Positions 36,122 through 44,169 of a DNA stretch of 64,000 nt are shown piece by piece (position 1 is the first letter of the stretch; each line of letters starts with the position of its first letter). The notes below the pieces were generated by a model. It was not told the DNA's origin, searched no databases, and saw only the letters and a program-made list of their open reading frames with translations. The DNA is from AAA164-E04 sp014239995 (GTDB lineage: Bacteria; Verrucomicrobiota; Verrucomicrobiia; Limisphaerales; AAA164-E04), in contig JAQWLM010000071.1 in assembly GCA_029247315.1 (NCBI GenBank), positions 14,122-78,121 on the forward strand. The letters run 5' to 3'. The translations under genes and the position numbers were made by a program.

Positions 36122-36152
36122 AAATCCATCCCTGATGGGCTTGGGTTTTTTT
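36122..36152 (+). terminator. Probable terminator after ilvB
   Basis: AAATCC and CCC pair with GGG and GGGTTT around loop TGAT, with a small internal loop (AT opposite CTT), followed by TTTT. It sits 31 bases after the ilvB stop. It is an imperfect stem but correctly placed, and implies ilvB is transcribed alone. Confidence 0.5.
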
Positions 36153-36214
36153 ATGGTTGGATGGGACGTATCAATTGACATACTGCACCTAATCCAGCGA
36201 ATTTAAAAGAACTC

Positions 36215-36934
36215 ATGGCCACCTTGGTATTTGATATAGAAACATCCGGTCTACCCATTGAATCATTTGATGCATCCCAGCAGGAATATCTTTTCCGTGA
36301 TCTGGAGCGATTGCAGGATGAGGAGGCAAAAGAGAAGCGAAGAGGTGAATTGACCCGTATGATGAGCCTCTGGCCACTTACGTCCCAGTGTGTATGTATT
36401 GCCATGATCAACGCAGATACACAGAAGGGACAGGTGCTCTACTTGGCAGATGATTTTGATGCGGATGAGCCAGGGATGGAGGGCGTTCAATTCCTGCCCT
36501 TTCCCGATGAGCATGAGCTGCTGTCGGAATTTTGGAAGGTCGTGCCGAAATTTAATCGCATCGTCAGTTTCAACGGGCGCAGCTTTGATGTCCCTTTTGT
36601 TTATCTGCGTTCTGCTGTTCTTAATGTCCCTATTTCCCGTAAGGACTGGCTTGGCTATCGTTTTCAGATAAACCCACATTGCGACCTTGCGGAGCAGTTG
36701 ACTTTCTACAATGTTAGCGGACGAGATGGCGCTGCTCGCCGGTTTACCTTGGATTTTTACTGCAAGGTTTTTGGGATTGAGTCACCGAAGAGTCAGGGGA
36801 TTTCTGGTATGGACGTCGGGCGCTTAATGCAGGAAGGTCGTTACCGGGAAATAGCAGAATATTGTCTGAGGGATGTCTATGCCACCAACCAACTCTATCA
36901 CATTTGGCGTGAGCGACTGGAAGGCATCAAGTAA
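36215..36934 (+). CDS. 3'-5' exonuclease-like protein (RNase H fold, PolB-exonuclease type)
   Basis: A 239-residue DnaQ-like protein. Acidic residues of the active site appear in VFDIETSGLP (ExoI), IVSFNGRSFDVPFVYLRSA (ExoII) and EYCLRDVYATNQLYHIWRE (ExoIII, with the RD-x-x-A-T form of PolB-type exonucleases). The region RFTLDFYCKVFGIESPKSQG is typical of the stand-alone proteins annotated as predicted 3'-5' exonuclease. A function in DNA or RNA trimming is inferred. Its stop overlaps the next start by one base (TAATG), so a HEAT-repeat membrane protein is translated with it. Confidence 0.85.
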   Translation: MATLVFDIETSGLPIESFDASQQEYLFRDLERLQDEEAKEKRRGELTRMMSLWPLTSQCVCIAMINADTQKGQVLYLADDFDADEPGMEGVQFLPFPDEHELLSEFWKVVPKFNRIVSFNGRSFDVPFVYLRSAVLNVPISRKDWLGYRFQINPHCDLAEQLTFYNVSGRDGAARRFTLDFYCKVFGIESPKSQGISGMDVGRLMQEGRYREIAEYCLRDVYATNQLYHIWRERLEGIK

Positions 36935-38097
36935 TGTCCATGATGGCACGGAACAAATGGATATTTTTTGGATCATTCGTTCTGCTTTTGAGTATCATTG
37001 GCGCGCTTCTGTTGTTCCGTACGGCTTTGCGTGAGACGCATATAGACGGGAAAACCCTCCATGCACACCTTCACGAACTGCACAACAGCGTTTCTCAAGC
37101 TCGCAAGCTAAAGTTGGGCTATATTAGATCGCACACGACGCTTTTTGCTCCCTACTGCTTAAAGACCTTATTGAATCGACCTACTCTCATTGAATCATAC
37201 GTAAGGCGATTTCGGTCCAAATATGGAAAGACGCCCTTGGGGTATCGTTTGGGCATCCGCTCTCCTGATCGAAATGTGAAAACTCGCGCCATGGCGGCTT
37301 GCGCCTTGTCTGTCTTGGATATTGCTGATGCGGAGAAGGTGCGTGCACTGCAGGTTGGATTCCTTGAGGGTGAGAGACAAACAAGGATGGAATCTGTCAA
37401 AGCACTCGCCGCGATGGGTTCCCTTGGTCTACCCATATTTCAGGCCTCTCTCGACGATCCGTCTGTCGATCTGCGTAATGCAGCTCTCTACGGTATCTAC
37501 CTGCTTGGAGATGAAGCTGAACCCGCTCTTGTAGCTTTAAGGGAGCTTCTCATGGATGCCAGTCTTTTTCCCGATCCGCTTCTTTTTGAGGTTTTTGTCC
37601 GCATTGGACCACGCGCTGTGCCAGTGCTAGGTCAAGCACTGGACACACCTAATGCTCTTGTAAAGGCACGTTTGATCAAGGCCATGGTGCCTCTTCGTCG
37701 GCTCAACGCACCTTATCGTCAGTTATTTATCGATGGACTTAAGGACGGGGATCCTGACGTGCGTCTTGAATCGGCACGGGGTTTTGTTGCGGTCGGGGGA
37801 GTGGATGCCAAATCGGCTGTCGCCCTATTTCCTTTACTCGGGGACCCCAGTCCCAAAGTAAGATTGGTCGTTCTTCAACTATTCAGCCAGATCAGCCCCT
37901 TTGCGGAGCCAATGCTTGTGGATTTGATCACCCTGCTGGAGGATGACGATAAAGAAATTCGCCGACTGGCTGCGAGGATCATCGAGGGACTTCCTCTGGA
38001 CCTGGAAGCTTCCATGCAAATTCTCCAAGTAGCCTCGAATGCCCAAAATGCCTTTGTTCGTGAAGTGGCTCAAAAGGCATTGGTCGATAAACCATGA
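36934..38097 (+). CDS. HEAT-repeat protein with N-terminal membrane anchor
   Basis: A 387-residue protein with one hydrophobic segment (KWIFFGSFVLLLSIIGALLL, about 7-26) and then a helical solenoid. Repeats are visible as MESVKALAAMGSLGLPIFQA, DPSVDLRNAALYGIYLLGDE, DPDVRLESARGFVAVGG and DDDKEIRRLAARIIEGLPLD. HEAT solenoids bind partner proteins, and nothing here points to catalysis. The outward-facing location follows from the anchor. Coupling to the exonuclease gene by a one-base overlap is clear, but the functional link is unknown. Confidence 0.85.
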   Translation: MSMMARNKWIFFGSFVLLLSIIGALLLFRTALRETHIDGKTLHAHLHELHNSVSQARKLKLGYIRSHTTLFAPYCLKTLLNRPTLIESYVRRFRSKYGKTPLGYRLGIRSPDRNVKTRAMAACALSVLDIADAEKVRALQVGFLEGERQTRMESVKALAAMGSLGLPIFQASLDDPSVDLRNAALYGIYLLGDEAEPALVALRELLMDASLFPDPLLFEVFVRIGPRAVPVLGQALDTPNALVKARLIKAMVPLRRLNAPYRQLFIDGLKDGDPDVRLESARGFVAVGGVDAKSAVALFPLLGDPSPKVRLVVLQLFSQISPFAEPMLVDLITLLEDDDKEIRRLAARIIEGLPLDLEASMQILQVASNAQNAFVREVAQKALVDKP

Positions 38098-38104
38098 AGG
38101 CCTT

Positions 38105-38968
38105 TTATTCTTCGAGGGTGTTCGCAATCAAATCGAGGTGGACCTTTATCTGGTTCAGATAAGCGTTCGGTCCATCAGGATAGGGATCGTTCAACAGTCG
38201 AACGACGCCAGCGTAAGCATGGAACAATTTTGGTTTGATGATTTTTTCGTAAAATGCGGGGGTTTGACGGATCAGGTCGCCAGGCGTCTCAGGTAGATTT
38301 AGTGGAGGATGAGTGCCCCTGAGATGGTTTTGTGCCTCTTTCATCTCCTCATGCAGCAGTGGCAATTTCTCAATATAGTCAGGGGCAGCCATTTGGCCCA
38401 AAAGATCGGCTGTGCCTACCATGCAAGCAGTAATGTAATGTTGTTCAGATGGAAACAGTTTCTTTTGTGGAGATACGATAAAATCAGTGCACGAGATCAT
38501 GTTTTCAACCTCACGCGCGGACTTCGAGTCCATGCACTCCGCTTTCATCCAGGCTTGGGCGAAATGCTGGCTGCGCTGTACGTGATACGATGCATGTTTG
38601 GCCCCCGTGCCCACATGATCACCTCGTTCTTTGAGGTAGCCCGTATCATGAAAGAGAATCGCGATGAATCCAAGTTCCGCGATCTCAGGCGTAAGCGTCG
38701 GAACGGCGTTTAATGATTGGTTTTTTCGAACCAAATCTGCATAACACGCGGAGGCCCGCAAGGTATGCTCAAGGTCGTGATAAGGTGCGTCAAGGACTTC
38801 AAAATGTGGGTTTTTTCCGGCGACGGCGTCTTCAAGTGCAGTCCATGCCTTCTCGATACATCCCATGTCCATTGTCTCAAAAGCGGTATGCCAACATTGA
38901 CGCGCATGCGTCCGCGCCCTTGCCAAGAAATGCCTCCTGCTGCTTTTTATCTGCGTCGATTGATGCAT
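38105..38968 (-). CDS. HD-domain metal-dependent phosphohydrolase
   Basis: A 287-residue soluble protein of the HD superfamily. Metal-binding residues can be followed in order: His in PYHDLEHTLRASACYADLV, the His-Asp pair in FIAILFHDTGYLKERGD, His residues in GTGAKHASYHVQRSQHFA, and the distal Asp in CMVGTADLLGQMA. The family includes cyclic-nucleotide phosphodiesterases and (p)ppGpp or nucleotide hydrolases; the arrangement looks like a cyclic-nucleotide type, but no second domain defines the substrate. It converges with the HEAT-repeat gene, with only 7 bases between the stop codons. Confidence 0.85.
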   Translation of the reverse strand: MHQSTQIKSSRRHFLARARTHARQCWHTAFETMDMGCIEKAWTALEDAVAGKNPHFEVLDAPYHDLEHTLRASACYADLVRKNQSLNAVPTLTPEIAELGFIAILFHDTGYLKERGDHVGTGAKHASYHVQRSQHFAQAWMKAECMDSKSAREVENMISCTDFIVSPQKKLFPSEQHYITACMVGTADLLGQMAAPDYIEKLPLLHEEMKEAQNHLRGTHPPLNLPETPGDLIRQTPAFYEKIIKPKLFHAYAGVVRLLNDPYPDGPNAYLNQIKVHLDLIANTLEE

Positions 38969-39427
38969 AGGCTTGAGATTACTCTCCCTGCCGAGTCCCT
39001 TGTTGCTTTCTTTGCATGGGGCGACAATCCTCTGGTTGTTTCATTTTTGAGTCGCGATCATTAAGCAACCTGCATGCCAAATCAACTTGGTTTTCCGAAA
39101 TCCTAATATCCCAGCAAGGGGCTTCCAAATTTCTTCAGATGGTTCATTCATAGATTATGAGCGAAAGGACTGATGTTGAGGGGCTGAAACAAAAATTGAT
39201 CCATTCTGTATCTCCATGACACTTGATATCGTTCGATGGGGAAGTATGCCATGGATGACTGTCATCAGGATGCTATTCCCATGCAATCAAATTGCAAATG
39301 ATCGGTCGTTCATTGTCTGATGCATATGACGAGAGCTTTCCTTGTTCCAGTGCCCTCATTCTTATCCACATACGTCCGTGTGGTCTGAAGGATGATCTTT
39401 CTCTGGATGCTTGCAATGATATTTTGA
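38969..39427. other. Gene-free stretch between divergent genes
   Basis: About 460 bases between the HD-domain gene (minus) and the amidohydrolase gene (plus). It must hold both promoters, but I see no pair of boxes good enough to name. No RNA gene, repeat or hairpin stands out. Confidence 0.4.
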
Positions 39428-41218
39428 ATGGCCTTAGATGGTGTCATGTTGCGTCGCCTTTTGAAGTCCATTTTTCATCTGGGTTTGTGGCTTGTATGTT
39501 TTTTGACCGATTGCCCTGGGCTTGCCTCATCTCTCGATGCCCCGTCCAAGGCCGCAGCTTGGCGAACTCAGGGCCGTCTCATCGACCTGCATCAGCATAT
39601 CGAATGCACAGAGAAACAATTGACGCGCGCTGTTCGTATCATGAACAAAGCGGGTATTGGGATCGGAGTTAATCTCAGCGGTGGATATGTCACACGCACG
39701 CAGGGTAATCCCTCTCCATTCGAAACGCGTAAGACCCTTACAGATCGGCTTTTTCCTGGAAGGTTTCTGCATTATATGAATCTTGACTACAGTACCTGGG
39801 ATGCACCGGACTTTTCCCAACAGGCAGTAAGTCAAGTGGAGGAAGCCCATCGTCTTGGTGCGGCAGGCTTGAAGGAATTCAAGAGGTTGGGCCTTTATCT
39901 GCGTGACGGGAAAGGCGACCTGATTGAGATTGATGATCCTAAACTGGATCCGGTCTGGAAGCGCTGTGGCCAACTGGGAATGCCTGTCTCGATCCATGTG
40001 GCTGACCCAGTGGCATTTTGGCTGCCGTTCAATGCGCGCAATGAGCGGTGGACGGAGCTCAAGGATCACAAAAACTGGTGGTTTGGGGATCCTGATATTT
40101 TTCCACCGCATCGTGATTTGCTTGCCGCCTTGGAACGGGTGATTGAGCGACATCCGGCAACAACCTTTGTGTGTGTGCATTTTGCCAACAATCCCGAGGA
40201 CCTTGACTGGGTGGACGCACAGCTGGACAAACATCCCAACATGATGGCTGACCTTGCTGCAAGGGTGCCTGAGATCGGGCGTCAGGATCCCGAAAAGGTG
40301 CGCCGCCTGTGTATCAAACATCAGGACCGGATCTTATTCGCCACTGATTTTCAGGTGTATGAGCGATTGACTCTAGGTTCCGGAGGCAGCGGACCACCGC
40401 CGACGGATATGGATGCCCAGCTGTTTTTTGAGACACATTGGCGATGGTTGGAAACGCGCGATACGCATTTCGCGCACATGACACCTATCCAGGGTGACTG
40501 GACCATCAGTGGCATTGGTCTGCCCGCGAGTGTCTTAAAAAAGCTCTATTTTGACAACGCTCGCAAGTTACTGGCCCGATCCATGCCCCTCCGTGAAATC
40601 ATTGCCACCGGCATTGCAAGTGATTTTGACTTGTCCGGCGATCTGAGTCATCCCTACTGGGAAAAAGCCCGACCTACATTCATGGATCAAGGATCCAAGG
40701 ATGGAGAGGTGCATGCTGAATCCACGACGGAAATTCGTGTGCTATGGACACTTCACCATCTTTACATCGGCTACAAGGCATCCTTTGAAACACTCAATAC
40801 CTATGAACCACCCAATAGGACGGGTGAGCGTATTGGCCTCTGGGAAAAAGATGTGGTGGAGATGTTTATTGGTTCCCAGCCGGAGAAAAGAAATCGATAC
40901 AAGGAATTTCAAGTGGCCCCCACGGGTGAGCATCTGGACCTTGCCCTTGAACTGCCCAACCGTGACTTTGATTGGTTCAGCCAGTGGGAAACTTCGGTCC
41001 ATGTTGATGAGACGGCCCGTCTATGGACGACTGAAATGAAAATCCCAATCCATGCCATCGCGGATGCGCATCCAGCCGATATGCCTCTTCAAGGTGATCG
41101 GTGGCCGGTGAACTTCTATCGGATGGACACGGCGCGTGGTGGATTTATCGCCTGGAATCCTACCCTGCATGCTTCCTTTCATAAACCTGAGCGTTTTGGT
41201 TGGCTTCGGTTTCGGTAA
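39428..41218 (+). CDS. Amidohydrolase-family protein fused to a CBM9-like domain
   Basis: A 596-residue exported protein with two domains. A signal peptide (FHLGLWLVCFLTDCPGLA, about 17-34) precedes an amidohydrolase_2 TIM barrel. Its metal site residues are HxH in LIDLHQHIECTEK, His in SIHVADPVAFWLPF, His in TFVCVHFANNPEDLDW and Asp in ILFATDFQVYERLT. From about residue 400 a beta-sandwich of the carbohydrate-binding family 9 type follows (LHHLYIGYKASFETLN, WEKDVVEMFIG, RWPVNFYRMDTARGGFIAWN, ending ERFGWLRF). The combination suggests cleavage of a sugar-linked or lactone substrate at the cell surface. Met7 (39446) is an equally good start. Confidence 0.85.
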   Translation: MALDGVMLRRLLKSIFHLGLWLVCFLTDCPGLASSLDAPSKAAAWRTQGRLIDLHQHIECTEKQLTRAVRIMNKAGIGIGVNLSGGYVTRTQGNPSPFETRKTLTDRLFPGRFLHYMNLDYSTWDAPDFSQQAVSQVEEAHRLGAAGLKEFKRLGLYLRDGKGDLIEIDDPKLDPVWKRCGQLGMPVSIHVADPVAFWLPFNARNERWTELKDHKNWWFGDPDIFPPHRDLLAALERVIERHPATTFVCVHFANNPEDLDWVDAQLDKHPNMMADLAARVPEIGRQDPEKVRRLCIKHQDRILFATDFQVYERLTLGSGGSGPPPTDMDAQLFFETHWRWLETRDTHFAHMTPIQGDWTISGIGLPASVLKKLYFDNARKLLARSMPLREIIATGIASDFDLSGDLSHPYWEKARPTFMDQGSKDGEVHAESTTEIRVLWTLHHLYIGYKASFETLNTYEPPNRTGERIGLWEKDVVEMFIGSQPEKRNRYKEFQVAPTGEHLDLALELPNRDFDWFSQWETSVHVDETARLWTTEMKIPIHAIADAHPADMPLQGDRWPVNFYRMDTARGGFIAWNPTLHASFHKPERFGWLRFR

Positions 41219-41257
41219 TAAAGCTTGATCCATTCTTCACGCTGTTTATTAATGGTG

Positions 41258-41357
41258 GTGCCAGGGCCCATGGATTGTGGACTTACGAACCCCGCCAGGG
41301 CAGGAATGCAGCAACGGCAGTTTGCTCTGCATATGCCGTGGTCGCCCTGGTTTTTTT
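41258..41357 (+). ncRNA. ffs: Signal recognition particle RNA, small bacterial type
   Basis: The conserved domain IV core is present: ACGAACCCCGCCAGGGC followed by AGGAATGCAGCAACGGCA, with the GGAA apical loop and the asymmetric AGCAAC side that binds Ffh. The ends close with CCAGGGC (41261-41267) paired to GCCCTGG (41344-41350), and CCATGG (41268) to CCGTGG (41336), giving about 100 nt, the normal size of 4.5S RNA. A run of seven T directly after the closing stem serves as terminator. TTGATC (41225) and ATTAAT (41248) with a 17-base spacer may be its promoter, placing the start at about 41260. Exact ends are estimates. Confidence 0.85.
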
Positions 41358-41477
41358 CCTTTTTAACGTGCCTTCTTCCCGGCAGTTCAGGGGCCGTACT
41401 CCGGCCCTGTATTTTCCACGATTCTCATTTACACATCGATAGTGATGCCTTTACATCCTGCTCCTTTAAATAACGAT

Positions 41478-43778
41478 ATGACCATGCCCAATGCATCGAA
41501 TGACGTCCATACCATCAGCCAGGAGCTGAATCTGCGACCGCACCAGGTGGCATCGACGGTCCAATTAATTTCTGAAGGCGCTACGGTGCCCTTTATTGCA
41601 CGTTACCGAAAAGAGGCCACCGGAATGCTGGATGAAGTGGCAGTTACTCATATTCGAGACCGCATGCGGCAATTAGCGCTGTTGAGTCAGCGACGCCAAA
41701 CCATCATGCAATCTCTTGAGGAAAGGCTTCTCCTGACAGAGGGACTTCGTTTGGCTATCCAAAAAGCGACTAATATGACTCAACTCGAGGACCTTTACCT
41801 GCCCTATCGGCCGAAGCGACGAACGCGTGCGACCATCGCGCGTGAAGCCGGATTAGAGCCCTTGGCCAGCCAATTGTTCGAACAGGGCCATACCGATCCC
41901 ATGACGGAGGCCAAGGCCTTTGTCAATCCCGATAAGAACATTGTGGATACGCTTGCAGCCCTGGCGGGAGCCCGGGATATCATGGCGGAATGGATCAGTG
42001 AAAATGCAGGTGCTCGCGAGGAAATAAGGAACTTTTATCGTTCAAAAGCCCTGGTCCGCTGTCGTGTGCTCAAAGGCAAGGAGGAGGAAGGGCAAAAATA
42101 TCAGGATTATTTTGACTGGAACGAACCCTTGAGCAAGGTTCCCTCCCATCGCTTGCTTGCCATGCGGCGTGGTGAAGCTGAAGGGATCTTGATCTTACGG
42201 GTTCATCCTGAGGAAGAGGAAGCGGTGTTTCTGCTGGAAAGACGTTTTTGCAAGAAGGGAGGGAAAATGGCTTTGCGTCAGGTTCAGTTGGCGGTAATCG
42301 ACGCCCATAAACGCCTGCTGGGACCTTCCATTGAGACTGAGATGCGTCTTGAATCCAAAAGGTCTGCAGATGCACAGGCGACTGCCGTTTTCGCGGATAA
42401 TCTACGACAATTGCTTTTGGTCTCACCCTTGGGCGAAAAAGCTGTTTTGGCGATTGATCCCGGCTATCGTACGGGTTGCAAGACCGTGGTGCTGAATGCC
42501 CAGGGAAACCTGCTGCATCATGATGTGATATTCCTGACCGCGTCTGAGCATCAGCGCTCGGAGGCTTCACGAAAGGTTCGCTTACTGATCGAAAAATTCA
42601 AGATTGAAGCTGTTGCCATTGGTAATGGGACCGCAAGCAGGGAAGCTGAACAGTTTTTCAAAAAAATGGACCTATCAGGATCCATTCCCATCGTTTTGGT
42701 GAACGAGAGTGGTGCCTCCATATACAGCGCCTCCGCGGTCGCAAGAGAGGAATTTCCCGATCACGACCTGACCGTCAGGGGGGCCGTTTCCATTGGTCGC
42801 CGTTTGATGGATCCCTTGGCAGAGCTGGTTAAAATTGACCCTAAATCCATTGGTGTGGGCCAGTACCAGCACGATGTCGATCAAAGTGCCTTGAAGCACT
42901 CGCTTGATGATGTGGTTCAGAGTTGTGTCAACAAGGTGGGCGTGGAACTCAACACTGCCAGTCGGCAATTGTTGAGTTATGTTTCGGGACTTGGACCTCA
43001 ATTGGCGGATCACATTGTCCGCCATCGTGATTTGAAAGGACCCTTCAAGTCCCGAAGTGCATTAAAGCAAGTAAACCGACTGGGGCCCAAAGCCTATGAA
43101 CAATCCGCTGGTTTCCTGCGTATCCATGATGCTGCAAATCCATTGGATGCAAGCGCAGTGCACCCAGAACGCTATAACCTTGTTAAATCCATGGCGAGGG
43201 ATTTGAAATGCAATGTGGAGGACTTGATCGAAAAAGCCTCCTTGCGGTGCGAACTCCAGTTGGAGCGTTATCAGACCGATCAAGTTGGCATGCCTACCCT
43301 GCGGGACATCGTGACGGAGCTTGCAAAACCAGGACGTGATCCTCGAAGCCAGTTTGAGACAATCTGTTTTCAGGATGGTATCGAGAAGCCTGAAGATTTG
43401 AATCCAGGGATGAAACTTCCCGGCCTGGTCACCAACGTGACTGCTTTTGGTGCTTTTGTGGACATTGGGGTTCACCAGGACGGCCTCGTGCACATCAGTC
43501 ATTTATGTGACCAGTTCGTCAAGGATCCTGCTGATGTGGTCAAGGTTGCCCAGAAAGTACAGGTAACAGTGCTTGAGGTGGACCTCACACGTAAACGCAT
43601 TGCCCTGTCCATGAAGGCCAATCCAGAAATCGCAGGGAAATCCCGCCCGGGCAGTTCCCAGATGCCCTCCAGACTACGGGGGAATAGCGCTACTCCGAAA
43701 CCTCGCTCAAACAAAGAAGATGGGGATGACTGGTTCAGTCAAGCTATGTCCAAGGCGCAGACACAACGCAAGCGATGA
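41478..43778 (+). CDS. tex: Tex-family RNA-binding transcription accessory protein
   Basis: A 766-residue Tex protein of normal length. N-terminal Tex region: VPFIARYRKEATGMLDEVAV. The YqgF-like RNase H domain contains AVLAIDPGYRTGCKTVVLN and IVLVNESGASIYSASAVARE. Helix-hairpin-helix domains follow (GLGPQLADHIVRHRDLKG) and a C-terminal S1 domain ends it (PGLVTNVTAFGAFVDIGVHQ, DGLVHISHL). Tex binds nucleic acid and acts on transcription or RNA stability. The ATG at 41478 begins MTMPNASNDVHTISQELNLR; the upstream starts GTG 41442 and ATG 41445 add 11-12 residues without support. The gene lies just after the SRP RNA terminator. Confidence 0.96.
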   Translation: MTMPNASNDVHTISQELNLRPHQVASTVQLISEGATVPFIARYRKEATGMLDEVAVTHIRDRMRQLALLSQRRQTIMQSLEERLLLTEGLRLAIQKATNMTQLEDLYLPYRPKRRTRATIAREAGLEPLASQLFEQGHTDPMTEAKAFVNPDKNIVDTLAALAGARDIMAEWISENAGAREEIRNFYRSKALVRCRVLKGKEEEGQKYQDYFDWNEPLSKVPSHRLLAMRRGEAEGILILRVHPEEEEAVFLLERRFCKKGGKMALRQVQLAVIDAHKRLLGPSIETEMRLESKRSADAQATAVFADNLRQLLLVSPLGEKAVLAIDPGYRTGCKTVVLNAQGNLLHHDVIFLTASEHQRSEASRKVRLLIEKFKIEAVAIGNGTASREAEQFFKKMDLSGSIPIVLVNESGASIYSASAVAREEFPDHDLTVRGAVSIGRRLMDPLAELVKIDPKSIGVGQYQHDVDQSALKHSLDDVVQSCVNKVGVELNTASRQLLSYVSGLGPQLADHIVRHRDLKGPFKSRSALKQVNRLGPKAYEQSAGFLRIHDAANPLDASAVHPERYNLVKSMARDLKCNVEDLIEKASLRCELQLERYQTDQVGMPTLRDIVTELAKPGRDPRSQFETICFQDGIEKPEDLNPGMKLPGLVTNVTAFGAFVDIGVHQDGLVHISHLCDQFVKDPADVVKVAQKVQVTVLEVDLTRKRIALSMKANPEIAGKSRPGSSQMPSRLRGNSATPKPRSNKEDGDDWFSQAMSKAQTQRKR

Positions 43779-44169
43779 TGGTTTGAGGAAGGAATCAGCC
43801 CCCTAAGATACATGCGCTTACCTTCCCTTTAATTATATTCAGAGTTTCATGAGGGTCATTGGAAGTTTTTTCCGGTGACTTCTATCCAATAGCGAACCAC
43901 GCTTTTACAAAAGCCCCTGAACACTGGTACAAGGCATTTTCGATCTCGGGAGGCTTGCGATGATTTTCTCTCTCATGAGGTAATTAAAGCGGCATACCTG
44001 CACTTGTTTCCAGTGGCATGGCATGCCATCAGTCCTGCATGCCTGCCGGTTCACAGGAGACCAGCTGATGCATTGAGGATAACGAGATGCTGCTCCACCC
44101 AGGGTGATGGATGCCTCCACCCCAGTGGAAGGTAATACCACCCAGGATCACGGCAATGTTGTTGCTGGT
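43779..44169. other. Gene-free gap between convergent tex and dxs
   Basis: About 390 bases. A short hairpin GCTTTT/AAAAGC (43901-43914) and a perfect 12-base palindrome ATGGCATGCCAT (44018-44029) are present, but neither has a T-run of a terminator. No gene or RNA is recognised. Confidence 0.4.

Noticed and set aside
39527..40321. A 264-residue frame antisense to the amidohydrolase
   Set aside because: It is a shadow of the conserved barrel region, without its own motifs.
39428..41218. The amidohydrolase as the missing EboB hydrolase of the ebo pair
   Set aside because: EboB belongs to the TatD-like group, while this protein is an exported amidohydrolase_2 with a CBM9-like domain and is 34 kb away.
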